Origin: Oxyruncus cristatus
Taxonomy: Eukaryota; Chordata; Aves; Passeriformes; Cotingidae
Direction: 5' to 3'
DNA: 64,000 bases
Assembly: GCA_013399855.1 (NCBI GenBank)
Contig: VXAY01002466.1
Coordinates: forward strand, 14,256 to 78,255
Part shown: positions 25,101-37,800 of the stretch, piece by piece
Position numbering within the stretch: position 1 is the first letter of the stretch
Layout of the letters: every line of letters starts with the position of its first letter
Notes under the pieces: generated by a model
Told to the model about the DNA's origin: nothing
Seen by the model: only the letters and a program-made list of their open reading frames with translations
Database searches by the model: none
Translations under genes and position numbers: made by a program

Positions 25101-25494
25101 AAGCTGATCTTACAACAGTTCTTAACTGTGACAGAAGCTTTTACCCATCTTAGGAATTCTTGTTACAGTCCAAACCCTTTTGTCTTGGTGTGTCTCGCAG
25201 TTATTAAGGCATGTTCCATTATTTGTTCACTTCTGCGTAAAAGTAGTTTCCATCCATACCACTTTCAGTCTGAGTTCTGATGGCACAGTTTCCAGGTCTG
25301 TCTGCTGAAATACACTTTCTGCAGTCAACTTCTGGTACACTGCTAGGTCACATTGACAGCAAAACAGTGGTCCCCCAAAAGGGGGTCCCGAGCTGAATCA
25401 GGGCACAGAGGGCAGGAATGTTCACAGGCTGCCAGCCTGGAACAGGCCCAGAGTACACCGGCCAAAACAGCTACCTCTTCTTTCCCCACACTGT

Positions 25495-25945
25495 TCCTGT
25501 TGGCTAGTCCAGCAGGTGGGGGGAGGGCCACAGCGGTGGGACAGTGCCGGTCGCTCAGCCTTCCGAACCTCCCGCACCCCCCGCAGGTCACCACAGGGGC
25601 AGTTACCACAAGAGCAGCCTTGGGTAAGCTTCTCTTCTGAGCTTCCCTTCTCGCTGTTGCATAAAGTATCTTTCCCGGTTTTCGACTAGTCCCGGACTCC
25701 GTTGCTATGGCAAGAGTAGGAGCCCGGAGCCCGAGGAGGCAGGGCAGTGCCATCCCGGGAGGTGCGGCGGGCCCGGGGGCGGCCCGGGGCAGGACCATTT
25801 GTGCCCTCGCCGCTCTCCTCTCCGAGACAGAGAGCCGGCCTGCCCGGTAGGTGGCTGCGCCCATGACGGCTTCGGGGGTCCGAAACTGGGCTTCCCGGAG
25901 CTATGGGGGAAAACCGAGGGTTGTGATTAAAACATCCGAAAAGAT
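25495..25945. other. CpG-dense GC-rich block (CpG-island-like)
   Basis: About 450 bases with more than 25 CpG dinucleotides, dense runs such as 'gcggcgggcccgggggcggc' (25763-25782), and high G+C, against an AT-rich CpG-poor background. Two long overlapping minus-strand frames (25343-25864, 173 codons; 25686-25982) cross it. The first contains Cys-x2-Cys pairs (CGGCG; CEHSCPLCP) but matches no family I recognise. Long frames are expected by chance in GC-rich DNA because stops are rare. It may be a retroviral 5' leader or gag region, or a host CpG-island promoter. Sequence alone does not decide. Confidence 0.6.
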
Positions 25946-26411
25946 CTGAGGCATCTGCAGGTAACCAAAAATGGTGTGGCAAAGTGCTTACTGGCAGTTG
26001 TAAGGTGTGACTGTTCTGTTTTTTCTAACATAATCTAGCAAAGTCAAAAATACCACACTACTGTCCTAGTTAGAAGAGCTGAGACTAGTTCATCACTGCA
26101 TGGGTGTAACCCAAACTGTGTATTCTATACCCTCTATGCCATTTCCCAGAAGCTTAACAATAGACCATCTGCAGCAGCTGCCCAGAGCACACCCCACCCC
26201 TCAGGCTCTGTGCTGGGTGTTAAGAGGCCTGTTGATAAGGGGATGTTGCAGTCCTCACACCCAGGACTCACAATCACCCACTGTGAAACTCCCTGCCCTG
26301 GGAAAAGGGGCTGGACATTGCTGCTGGAATGGGAGGAGATACAATCTTGGGGTTTGGGAGACTTCGGAACCACTTGTGGGATCGAGAGGAGGACCAAAAA
26401 CCTCATCCAGA

Positions 26412-26495
26412 CTGGGACCACTGCTCTAATTTGGATCACAACCACTGCCTTCAATTGGATTACAGCCACTGCCTTCAATTGGACCGTGACTACCA
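26412..26495. repeat. 24-bp minisatellite running into the assembly gap
   Basis: Two full imperfect units with a 24-bp period, plus partial units on both sides, are visible before the Ns. Each carries CAATTGGAT (or a variant) followed by an ACC/GCC-ACTGC block. Because 24 is divisible by three, both strands keep an 8-residue periodic translation across the array. The array continues into the 190-N gap (26496-26685), so its true length is unknown. Confidence 0.75.
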
Positions 26496-26685
26496 NNNNN
26501 NNNNNNNNNNNNNNNNNNNNNNNNNNNNNNNNNNNNNNNNNNNNNNNNNNNNNNNNNNNNNNNNNNNNNNNNNNNNNNNNNNNNNNNNNNNNNNNNNNNN
26601 NNNNNNNNNNNNNNNNNNNNNNNNNNNNNNNNNNNNNNNNNNNNNNNNNNNNNNNNNNNNNNNNNNNNNNNNNNNNNNNNNNNNN
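26496..26685. other. Assembly gap (190 N)
   Basis: A run of Ns begins inside a tandem repeat. The gap probably reflects repeat collapse and may hide the 5' end of the retroviral element. Confidence 0.95.
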
Positions 26686-29600
26686 GTTTTCCTTTAAAAC
26701 AACAAAACTACTTACAAAAAAAAAAAAAAAAAAAGGGTATTTCCTTTAGGCTGGAACAACTGCATTCTTAGTTAAACTTCTTTGCCTTTCAGATGCAAGG
26801 GAAAAGGACTTCCGATTATGAAGGCAGTTTGTTGAACTTCGAGCTATTGATAGAAAGGTTCCCACCACACTGCTGCATTCCACAAGTGCTTTTAGTTCCT
26901 AATGAGTATTAAAGGTTATGGTTTTGTCCCAACCAGGTTGAGTACAACTCAAAGAGACATTGAAATAAGAATATATATTTAAAGGATACTAGCCTGCCAA
27001 AATCAAACTCTTAATTAAACTGTCTGGATCTAATAGAGTTCTAATCCGTATTCTATGTGATATGAGTACGCTGCTGCAGTACTTAAGCTCTATATTTCAC
27101 AGTGGGCTTGTCAAACCCTGGTCCTTATTCAAAATTAAAAATGCTGGAATTAATTTATGGCATTAGACAGGACAAGTGCCAAGCTGACATCTTTTTATTG
27201 ATATATGTATTTTCCTTTCCTTTTTGTTTTTATGCATCTTTTAATTTTCATCAAGATCTGTTTCCAGCTATGCAGTGAAAATACTAATAAATTTATGGTT
27301 CAAAAGCATTATAGGCTTTGCAGACTTAAATGTTCCTGGGCAAAACTGCTACCAACCATGTGAAAAATTACTTGGATTTTCATCTCCCTGTTTTGTCGAT
27401 GAGTATCTTTGTATTTTGCAAAATATGTTACAGGAATGGGATAGGCAGGATGAAAAGTATTTGAGGGCTACGAAGACATTAAACTGAGAGCAAATGATCG
27501 AATAGACAGATAGGACTGGATGTTTGGGTGGTATCTACTTTCCGGTACCCTTTGTCCTCCTTCTTTTGGGACACAGATCAGTGGGATGTGCTATCTAGTA
27601 AATGCTGTAGGACAGAGAATTCATCCTATGAATTCAGCATTCTTCCAAACCTTGACTTTGTTCCAGGATATGCCACTCTGGAGAATTTTCTGCATATGTT
27701 ACCAAAGACAGTTTGTGGAAGCATTACAAACTTGATAAATTAGCTGCTTTGTGTTTGGGGTTTTTTTGCTAAGTAGTGACAGTGACCACTTCAGGGAAAC
27801 TGGTGGATCAGTTACCTTGATTTTGCCGGTTCTTAACCCATTCTGTAGCAGTGGAATTTGCAGTGTAATTCACAGCAAGCTGTGAAGCTGACATTTGCCC
27901 CAGAGACCTAGTGAGGAATTGGGGATGAGTAAAATGTGTGAAAGCCCTACCTGTGCCACTTTTCCCCTGGTTATGCTCATTAAATCAGGGAGCAGGAGAA
28001 ATATCTTGTATTTTACAGGACATTGTTTTTTTATAATATCAAAGCTTTGCTTTCATATTCCATCTTGGATGAAAATTACAGAGAAAAAGAATAAAACTGA
28101 CAAGACCATAGTAGGTATGATGGCAAAGAACTGTCATTTACCCATGTCCTGGTAGCATATACCTCAATAACTGGATTATGCTCAAAATGAAAAAACAGTG
28201 CAGGACATGTTAAAAAGTGGTTCATTTCACTAGTGGCAATAAATACAGCCAATCTTTTAACAAGGATTTGGTTTTAGACGCGGAGCACAGCTGTGACCAG
28301 CGCTATTAACTTTGTCCATCTAGTACTCTAAAACTAGTAAGAGCAGTGCTTTTTAAATTCAATTACACTTGTCAAGCAAAAAGTAATTGCTAGTCATGTG
28401 GTAGTAAGAAATAGCTTCTAAATCCATTTCTCCAAAATATGTGCATGTCCTTCTAGTTAGAAACTAAATTTGAAACTACAGACATCAAAGAGAGTTTATC
28501 TTCTTTTTTTGGGGGGGGAAGATTATTGTAAAAGTATATAAGGGACTTTTTGGATTTTTAAGACTAATTTAAAATTTGCTTTTAGAAAGAATGTAGGACG
28601 TACATAAATGAGCTATTTCAGATTTAGTGTCATAGTAGTTTAGAACACGGTCTGTCTTTAATAAAGGAATATGGGAAAATGCTAGCTTTAGTACTAGTAC
28701 TTGAAAAAAACCAAACATGACTATACATAAAGAATCCTGTCCTATATTGCTATTGTAATTGTTATTATTATGCACAGCATAATGGTTAACACTTCCATCA
28801 CCTCTGACCAAGGGCTGTTCAATGATTCTTCATTTGTGGAGAGATCCCAGTGATACGGAGCAAAATCCATTAATTCAAGAACTGAGATGTGGTCCCCTAA
28901 TTCATAATCTATTGATCCCAGATTTTCAGTTCATATACACCTGTCATCCTCTACCTACATTTCAGAAAATAGAAAGTAGTTGGCCATAGACTTGCTTCCT
29001 GGTCTTCTTGGTTTAGTCATAGACTTAAAGCATACTTTTCAAAAGGTTTTGTTAATAATAAAACGGAAATCTTCATTCTTCAAGCAAAGCTGTTGAAAAC
29101 TCAAATAAAAAATTCGATATCTAGTTCTGAAAAGCTTTAATATTATTTCAAATCTGTTCCTTTCTAAACTGTTACTGGTTTGGAGAAGACTGATTGTAGA
29201 GTGAACACCTGAGTGTGCGCATGAAAATATGTAAAGTATTCTTCTGATCAGGGATATTAAGAGATCTGAATGTTGATATTTTAGATATAATAGCTCCCCT
29301 GATGATCTTCTAAGACCACTGTTCTCATTTTGTCATGGAACTGGAGAGGCAAGTTTCAAAGTTGCTCCTGCAGTTGTTTGTCAGTGTAGTAAATGAGGCA
29401 ACGAACCTGTGGATAAGCATGTAGTCTAACAAAAGACTGCATCTAGAGGAACACAGTGTCACAGGTGAACAATACATCAACAGTTCTGAGTTTTGTGTGA
29501 ACAGATTTCTGGATTTGTGAGACTTTGGCTAGACGTAGTATGTTCTTAGCTTATGAGCACTGACTTTTGCAAACTAAGTACAGAGAGTGGCCTTTTGGTT

Positions 29601-31300
29601 TTGTAAAGTTTTCAGGAGAACATTAGCAAAAATGTATCTTACAATTGTAAAATGTTGCTTCTATTTTGAAAATTTTCATCTTTGCAGTACAGTCCATCAC
29701 AAATTTGGTTTTATTTTTGAATAATTACCACCAAGGTAGAGGTGCTTAAACCCAGTGTAAATACCAATACCATCTAAAAATAACATTTATAGGGAGTGCA
29801 CTAAGGATGAAACTAAGTAAGCTGTCATTTTCAAGTGCTAATGCAGAGTTGAGCTAATCATTTTATGCTCTGATGATGCAACAGTAAATAATGTGTGTGA
29901 CAGGATCTGCCAGAAAGTTGATAGTATCTTTATCCAACTTTCCCATAATTCTCCCTGTTTGATTACATGTAATGCCATCACATGGTTAAGTCCCACTCTA
30001 CTCACTGTGCACTTAGCACACCATCCCTGTAATTCACATGTCGTCTGTGTGAGAGATGTGTGAAGAGATGTGTGGAGATCTGGGGCAGGCTGTGTTGTAA
30101 AGGTGTCACTTTGTGTACCTAGTAGATTATGAACACCTGTTATGAAAACTTGTTCAGGGTTATTTGCAGCAGCTGCTGATGAACAAAGCAGAAGTATTAA
30201 TGCCCACAGTTAGCCTACTAAGCTGTGAGCTTCCTGGCTGGCAAGCAAGGAAGCTACAAATACAGAAAGCAGCGTTCAGTTAGTTCTGAAGCAGACTTCA
30301 GAATAGCAATAAGCTGTCTTGAGTCTTAGAGCCTTGCTTAGTTTCCCATGAAGATTTTCTGAAAAAATGCTTTACAATATAAGAGAGAGTAGATTTTTCA
30401 GTCAGGTTGCCATCTCACTAGGACATAAAAATCTAAATATGGGTGAAAACAGCAATCCATCAAACCCAGAGTTTTGATTTCTGACATTACGAAATAACAA
30501 AAGTCAAGAGATTATATGCATGCAATACAAGAATACTATCATATTTTTTATTATAAGGCTTCTAGTAGTCTGTGCCAATGGATCTCCTCCATGTTCCCTG
30601 GTGTCAAGTTGTCCTATGCGTTTAACTAGTATTCTTTGAATCTGTCTGTGTGTTTGACATTCATAGAATCTCTGCAGTGGTGGTAGCAGCAGTTTTGGTT
30701 GAGGTTAAAGTAAAAGCAAAATACATGTATATATACATACATTTGTTTCTTCAGAATAGGTGATGTCTGTAGTCTGTCTTCAGTGTGTAGTTCGTTTGAA
30801 AGCTTCCAATATGTTTTAGCAGCTCTTAAAATAATTTCTATAAGCTTCAGTTGATCGGTGGTCAGCTTCCCTGCCTCGCTCTCCAAAACAGCCAGCAAAG
30901 GGAGCGCCCCCCAAACTTGAACCCACAGAGCAGCTTACACATGGCTTGCACAAACTGGGAACAAACAATCCCACCAGAGATGTGGAGGGCCATTTATTTT
31001 GAGTAATGTGTTGATCATTTTGAATTTGTTCTGCATGAGGTTTTTAGAGAAAATGAGGGACATTTACAGGAACTAAAGGCTATATTGAGCTATATTGTTC
31101 TCCTACACAGATACAATAGGAGCTGAGTTTGATCTCCCATAGAAATTCATTACTTTAGAACTTCTTGCTGGCTCCGCCTGCAGTGTTGGTATGTGGGAAT
31201 GGTATAGGACAATACTGGCAGGGATGGATGAAACCCGAGAAATGAGAAGATTGAGCGATGGTGAAGCAGTTATCAGTCTGATCCATTAAGAGTTTTAGTT
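26686..31300. other. Unique AT-rich DNA, nothing recognised
   Basis: About 4.6 kb without recognised genes or transposons. It begins next to the gap with a poly-A run (26717-26734). Two overlapping frames at 27520-27743 look slightly protein-like but match no family I know. A T7-9/G8 homopolymer junction lies near 28505-28518. Confidence 0.4.
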
Positions 31301-31588
31301 ACAGAATTACAGAATGATTGGGGTTGGAAGGGGCCTCTGAAGATCATCTAGTCCAACACTCCTGCTAAAGTAGGTTCACCTAGAGCAGGTTGCACAGAAT
31401 CACATCCAGGTGGGTTTTGAATATCTCCAGAGAAGGAGACTCCACCACCTCTCTGGGCAGCCCGTTCCAGTGCTCTGTCACCCTTGCAGAAAAAAGTTTT
31501 TCCCAATGTTCAGAAGCAACTTCCTTAGCTCCAGTTTGTGCCCGTTGCCCCTTGTCCTGTCACTGATCACTGCCGAAAAATGTTTGGT
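31301..31588 (-). mobile_element. CR1 LINE 3' end (CR1-Y-like)
   Basis: The plus strand starts with a degraded antisense CR1 tail and the phrase 'ggttggaaggggcctctga'. It continues through 'atctagtccaacactcctgc', the 'gactccaccacctctctggg' block and 'ttgtgcccgttgccccttgt' (about 31537-31556). This is the reverse complement of a CR1 3' UTR plus the last part of the RT C-terminus. Homology stops at about 31588, so the copy is strongly 5'-truncated. The block wording matches CR1-Y-type copies from memory. Confidence 0.9.
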
Positions 31589-34500
31589 GTCCACAAATAC
31601 TTGGTTATGTGACAAACATAGGGGAATTTGAAACTTAAACAAGAAAATTAATTTAAAAAATATCCCTTTTGTTAAATCTTTATGCTGTTTTATGACTGCT
31701 GCCTTATATGTCACTATGTTAGTTCTATGTTACTGTGTTATAGTTAACCTTCAGTTGTAGTCAGACCCACAGAAATTTGCACCTAATCAATAGGGATAGT
31801 ATCAAAAATAGGCTGGCACATTTTTATCTGCCCAGTGTGGCAGTCTAGCTGGCATTGGCAGTAGAGACCTATGCTGGGCTTGGCTGTGACTTCAAAATAG
31901 GAAGTTTTACAATAGAACTGGTGGGCAGTTAGTACTGACTCTGGGCACAGAGATGCAGAAATAGAATTTACATGTATTTTTGTCAGGTTTTTTGAAAGTG
32001 CTCTGAGGCTCCTAAAAGTGAGGCTACAGTTAACATAGCATCTTCTGTATGGATAGCATGTCCTAGAAGTGCTTTGTGTGGACTCCTGATGTATCACATG
32101 TATGGGATCATGTGTGGTCATATATCATGCTGAAATTTAGGATTTTGAGAAAGTACAACTTAAATGTATAAAGCTAAAGATTGTAGTGTAGGTTTTTATA
32201 TATGAGTATATAAATATTAGGAAGCATAATTAAGATTGCTGGGATCTTAGCTTTGGTATATCTCCAATTCTTTAAAGCTTAATAGCATAATTTAAATGTT
32301 TGGTTTGTGTTGGTTTTTTTCACATGAGATTGATAGTTTATTGGTAGTCTCCATGCAGTCCTCTGAGGAAGGAAAACAAAATGAAGTCATTGTTTAAAGA
32401 AATGATAATGACCTCAGTGCAAGGCATTTGGAGAAGAAGGAAGAATTAGTGAAAAGAATTATTGTTATTTATGGCATTATAACAGAATATACTAGATAAT
32501 ATCTCTGATAATGCTCTTTCAGAAGCTATGTGAATTTTGGTTAATTATTTCACTTTATATGAATATGTTCCTTTAATGACCTCAAGGGCAAGATAGACAC
32601 CAGTATTCAAAACTTCGTAATTTCTATTCTGCTTTATATATGAGAAAGAGATCATCTCTGCTCTGTGGAGAGCAGAATCTGTTTAACAGTATGTAGTCAT
32701 GATATTGCAAACAAGGTGATCTGTATTTGTTAGAATACCACAGGTTTGGTGGCTTTTTAGTTTCTGGTTTGTTTTTTTTTTTTTTTTAACTCCCCCTTGT
32801 GGAAGTGTGTGAATGTGAGAGTCTTACCTTTCACTGGGAAAAAAACAGTTTGCAGTTGTTCTGATTACAGGGAAAATATTGAATATGTGCATTCCAATGA
32901 TTTCAACAAAGGGAAGGGGAAAAAAAAAAAGAATGTAACAGAAATTTTACATCAACAATTCTGGGTGACATTAAAAGTAATTTTGGAGAATTTGGGGTGA
33001 CCAATACTGAAATCTGGTCGTTGTGTCTACCTACACTGGAAATTGAACAGGATTCTTCTGGGTCTGACTTGTGTGTGAAGTGTTACAGAATTTCCTATGT
33101 GTAAAATATGTGAGCAGATCTCTGCTATGCTTCACAGGTGGGATGTACAAAAGTCAAAGAAAAGGTAAGATAATGTTGAAGGAATTTTGCATGAAATTAA
33201 GGTAAAATCCCCGGAGTGCCTGGTGGACATCTAGAGCCTGCATTAAGTCTTTCTGAAAACTTCGTGGCTATTCCAACTTAGCTAGACCAAAGCTGGTTAG
33301 CTAGACCAAAGCTGGAATTACTGTTTATCCATCGAACAGTGTTTTCATCTTCTGGAGGCACAGCTCCAGGCAGAGAGTTACCTCTTGCTGTTTAAAGTAT
33401 AGGTCATCCAAGGCAATTCCTTCTCATCAGCACTTTCTCTTCTTTCTCCATGTAGCAATTGTGAGAGATAAAGCCAGACTACTGTAGTAGATTTCTAACA
33501 CATTTAGAGAAAATACTACAGAAGCCTGTCATTCAGACTTACTCAGAGTTATGCTCTGATGGACAAAGCCTTTCAGCTGTGGAGTGCAGCCATGAGGTAA
33601 TACTGGTGTGAAGCATGCTTGAGTATGCTCAGATGTTTCTGTCTAAGGAGAATTTTCTTCCATATTGCAAGCACCGTAGAGTTCAGTGGTGTGGCTCAGC
33701 CAAGAGACTCATTTCTGAGCTAATGCTTTAGTCTTGTTTCTGCCTGGCTTGCAGGAAAGAAAATAGAACCTTTGCTCATCATCAGAAAGCACCGTGTGTT
33801 CTCATTTTGGGTGGTTGTGGTTATAGTTGTTTGGGCATTTTTGAACAGTGCTTTTATTTTTTCTTGTGAGAAGATACAGATTCATCAAAACTGAAACAAC
33901 TAAAACTCAGTGTTTGTAAAGTTTTGATCAAGTTCTAAGCACGCTTCAAAATTTTCAGAACAAATGTGATTGTTCTATTTTATAAAAGCCTTTTGCTTTG
34001 AAATGTCATCTACTTATAAAAAAATAACAAAATGTAACTATTTTGAAGTTATACTAATGAAAAATTATAATATCAAACATTTTTTAAAATTATTCATTAT
34101 GTTACATACTTAGGTAAAAAAAAATATTCAACTAGGTTTATAAAATAATAATGAATATGCTCTGATAAATTTCCAGTTCACAGTGGCTAGGATTCTGTTT
34201 ATGTGTATCAGACTTCGTTTGTCTGTTTAGAGGGAATTCTACTGTTGAAATTTAGGCAGACATTTATAACTGAATTTAAACAATCCGTGTTTATTTCACT
34301 TACTAAACTAGGTTACTGAAAGTGTTTGTCATGAGGCAAAATGATTCCTTAATTAATTTTGCAATTTGTTCTGAATCATTATCAAATTTTCTGTATCTGT
34401 TTCGAAGTACAGATGCCAAAACTAAGTTATGTGGTCTCATCAGTGCTCTGAATCTATGATATTGCAATAAACATCCCTAAACTGTTAAGACATCCTCTGG

Positions 34501-34807
34501 CAGGGGAAGGTGGATTTGGTATTTCCAGTACTTTCAAAATACAGAGTAGCATATATGCATGCAAACATCTTGGTTAACAATTCTGAAGTGATACTCTTAG
34601 TGACAAAATCACATAAATACGATCTCTTAACTAAATCCCTTCAACTGCTTGTGGAGATGAAGAACTTATTTTGTCTGGTATGTAGAATATGTAAGAGTCA
34701 GGTAGCATTTAAAAAATGTTAGTTTTTTGTACTTGCAGACATTTACTTCTGTGGATGAAGTCTAAATATCAGTAGAATTCTCAGTCACATGGTGTGACTC
34801 TTGGGCT
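31589..34807. other. Unique AT-rich DNA with a 19-bp tandem duplication
   Basis: No gene or transposon was recognised. Poly-T lies at about 32770-32788. An exact 19-bp tandem duplication occurs at 33278-33315. The part 33880-34340 is very AT-rich. Open frames are at most 112 codons (31783-32121 minus) and have no known motif. Confidence 0.45.
33278..33315. repeat. Exact 19-bp tandem duplication
   Basis: The 19-mer ttagctagaccaaagctgg occurs twice head-to-tail (33278-33296, 33297-33315) with no mismatches. It is probably a recent slippage or microhomology-mediated duplication. Confidence 0.95.
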
Positions 34808-34892
34808 TGGTCCCATGCAGGGCTAAGGGTTGTACTCGATAATCCTTGTGAGTCCCTTCCAACTCAGCATATTCTGTGATTCTGTGATTCTT
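34808..34892 (+). mobile_element. CR1 LINE 3' terminal fragment
   Basis: Only about 85 bp of CR1 3' UTR: 'gggctaagggttgtactcga' to 'gtcccttccaactcagcata', followed by two ATTCTGTG tail units. It is a sense-orientation, extremely 5'-truncated insertion, which is typical of CR1. Confidence 0.88.
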
Positions 34893-37800
34893 TAATACTG
34901 AGACTGGGTATTTCTCTAGTTTGAATGATGCTGACTGTATGTCTTTAATAGTGTTACTGCTTTAGATCACTGATGATGAGCTTTAAGATGTGTCTGTACA
35001 TACACAGCGCAGTTCAAGTACAACTTGAAGCAACTGCATTTGTTCAGCATTTGAAACTCTATCAGATGAGATGTGTGTCAAATTTGATAGGCCAGTGGGC
35101 ACTCTAGCCCATCATAGCTTTTGGCTACAGTTCTGTTAAGGTGTGTTTCATATGGTACATACTTTTAACTACTCTGTTTGATATAAATGTGATGGGTTAT
35201 CTGCTAATGAATTTTGAATAGTTACCAGAAAATATTTAACCTAGCAAATTACTAGTGAGTTTCTCAGTGCAAGATTAAGCTAAAGAAACTCCTTAAAAAA
35301 CTCAGCTTAATTATGAAGCCAGTTTACCTCCTAGTTTTTACTTTCCTGGTAGTCTTTCCTGGAGAAGACCATAATTCAGCTCTCATGCTAGGGTGAAAAC
35401 TGAACTTGTGGAAATTTTCTGTTAAATGTAAGCAAAGTTAGAATAAAAGATTAAAATAATTTTTTTTATTTAAGTTGCCATGCTAGTGGGGTAGAGCAAT
35501 TTATTAATTTCACAGATTGTGTGATGTCCTTTGGATTTTACCTTAAATTCCTTGCAATATGAAAATTCTTCTATGGTCACGGGTCTCTTTTCAGTTAAAG
35601 GTGTGTTAAGTTGGTTCTGGTCTTCTGTCCTGAAATACTGAACTCTGAATTCAGCTGACTAGATCTTTATTGTCTGCATGAAGTAAAAATGTGTGTTAGT
35701 AGATCTACATGATACTTGAAAAGGGAAAACATATAATGAAGGAATATACATAATAAGAAAAGTACATATCTGTTGCATGAAGTTTGAGCTTTGACATGTT
35801 TTTACTGGGTGGCTAAATGCAGCTTTACTCTCTTGACTTGTCAGTACCCATGCAGTACTTCTCAGAGAACATGTTACCGTAGAAAATGAGAAATGTTCAC
35901 AAAGTACCTTGTGCTGTAAGAATTTGGGATTTTTCAGCATGTAACAGTAGCTAACCTATAATGTTCACTGCACAGTTTTGTTTGTGTGAACTGGGAAATA
36001 TCTTACGAGTCTGGTGTATATTTGTTGTATAATTACATCTGACGTGGTGGTCAAAAGTAACCCCAAGCAAACTGTGTTGAATTTTCCAAAGCTTAAGCAT
36101 GACAGACAGGTTTGTAGTTGTGGAGAAACAACAGCTTGGCACTGTTGCTTTTTTACCAAACTTGAGGACAAAAATAAAAGGGAACCCAAACAAGGAGACA
36201 ACTGCCATCCCCTCTTTCCCTCCTAGTCTAAATACAAGATGTGCTTGGCATCGCTGAAAAGCTGTCATGGAGCTTTGCTGCACAAAGGAAGAATTTGTGC
36301 TGCAAGCAAGATATTTTTATTTCAGCCAAGGAATGGCCAAGGGAAATATACAGAAGCTGTCAGTAGAAATGAAGGGTGGAATAGGATGCATGCATAGTGG
36401 CCAAATGGTCATTTTATTGTTGGTTCAACTTTGTGTGTTACAGAAATTAGTATGTATGATTGATTTTTTAGAGTTTTTTATAGCTTGCTCCAATCCCAGG
36501 AGTGAAAGCGTAGATACTTATCAAAATATGTTGCTGTTCTCAAATCAAACCCAATTGCAAAGTCAGAGATCGCCTCTCTGCCAGTGGAAGACCCAGTATG
36601 TATGGTAGAACCACCTGCCAAATGTGAGTCAAAATCAGAAGACTTTATTGTGCCTGAAAGAGACACAGAAAAACAAAGACATAGTTTCTACTGGAGTGCT
36701 GCTGGTAGGCAAAGATCTGCATTTTTAGAGTTATCCTTAAAATTTTGACCTGTCAGTTCATCCTGCTAGCTTATTAGCCCATTTCTCAAATTCTTTAATT
36801 GCTTTAGATGCTGAGAATTAGATACCTTTATGATTTTTTTCCTGTTTACAGTTATAGTAGTGGTAGACCTCTGGTGGACCAAGCTTCCCTTACACTTCTG
36901 CATTTTTTTGCACAGTGAGGTGCTTCACAACAGATACTTCAGAAGAGATGAGCCTTACTAGGCTAATATGTAGGTCTACATGAATACATGAATAACACAC
37001 TGAATATTGTCTGTATTTCCTCCATTGCACAGTTAAGGAATAGCACCTAAACCACTAAGCATGCTGTCACAGATTTCATAGCCTAACAGTAGAATCCCTG
37101 TCAGGACATAGTTATAGTGTGTGAATAAGTGCCAAATGAGTAGTAATACTTTAGGAATCACAGCTGTTAAATTCTATAGAAAATAAGTCCCTGGATTTAA
37201 CTCTTTAAAAATGCTTACAATCAGTGATAAGCTTGGGAGGAATTTCCTATGCAGACCTGTCCAGAAGGCACCCTTCAGGTAAGTGTGTGAATGGAAGTAC
37301 ACTGTTCTGTGTAGTACACAGAAAAGCTGATTGAAAACATATTTCCTACTTCAGCTGTTAGAAGTTGCATTACAGCATGTGGTAAACATTTGTAGTTTAT
37401 CTGAAAGACAGCAGTCACTTTGTGGAAAATTGTTCTCGGTGCAGTAAATTTAAGTTTGTAGAAGAAGAAATATTTATTCTTGCTTTTTTTTTTTGTTAGA
37501 TAGTCGTATCTTCAGCAAATTAGATAAATTCTGATAAATGGCTAAGCTGCCATTGGCTAGCCAGTTTCAGATATGTGTTCTGGATAAAAGAGAGAAGATT
37601 GGATTCTTATTTTTTGCGAAAGCAAGTGGAAGACTTTCACTTGATAATGTATTGGTTCAAAACAAACTCAAACATCCAAAGAAAGGATAAATATGTTCTG
37701 AAAAGCATTGCTTTAAAGGGCTTTTCTTTGAAGTTTCTCTAGACTATTCTTGACCAATCCTATTTTGACATGGTAAGAGCCATTACAGCTTTGCACACAA

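Larger units (their letters stand above)
23141..26495 (-). mobile_element. Endogenous retrovirus internal region, decayed (class I-like)
   Basis: Proposed internal part of the retrovirus whose 3' LTR is at 22675-23140. In element order (right to left) it holds: a 24-bp minisatellite at the gap edge; a CpG-dense block (25495-25945); a stretch with an unassigned 143-codon frame (24669-25100); an integrase-core-like fragment (24021-24077); an integrase C-terminal-like fragment (23631-23750); a hydrophobic, possible envelope signal peptide (23514-23575); then about 370 bases to the polypurine tract, too short for an envelope, so most of env is missing. I could not find the reverse-transcriptase Y-x-D-D motif, a primer-binding site or the 5' LTR. 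The right boundary is uncertain because of the assembly gap. Assignment of everything right of about 24120 to the same element is inference. Confidence 0.45.

Noticed and set aside
26210..26749. 179-codon plus frame across the gap
   Set aside because: Most of it is N-derived X residues. The remainder is the 24-bp minisatellite and flanks.
27520..27743. Two overlapping plus-strand frames of about 71 codons with protein-like composition
   Set aside because: No known motif, no consistent splice context, and two frames over the same bases are equally plausible. Treated as chance.
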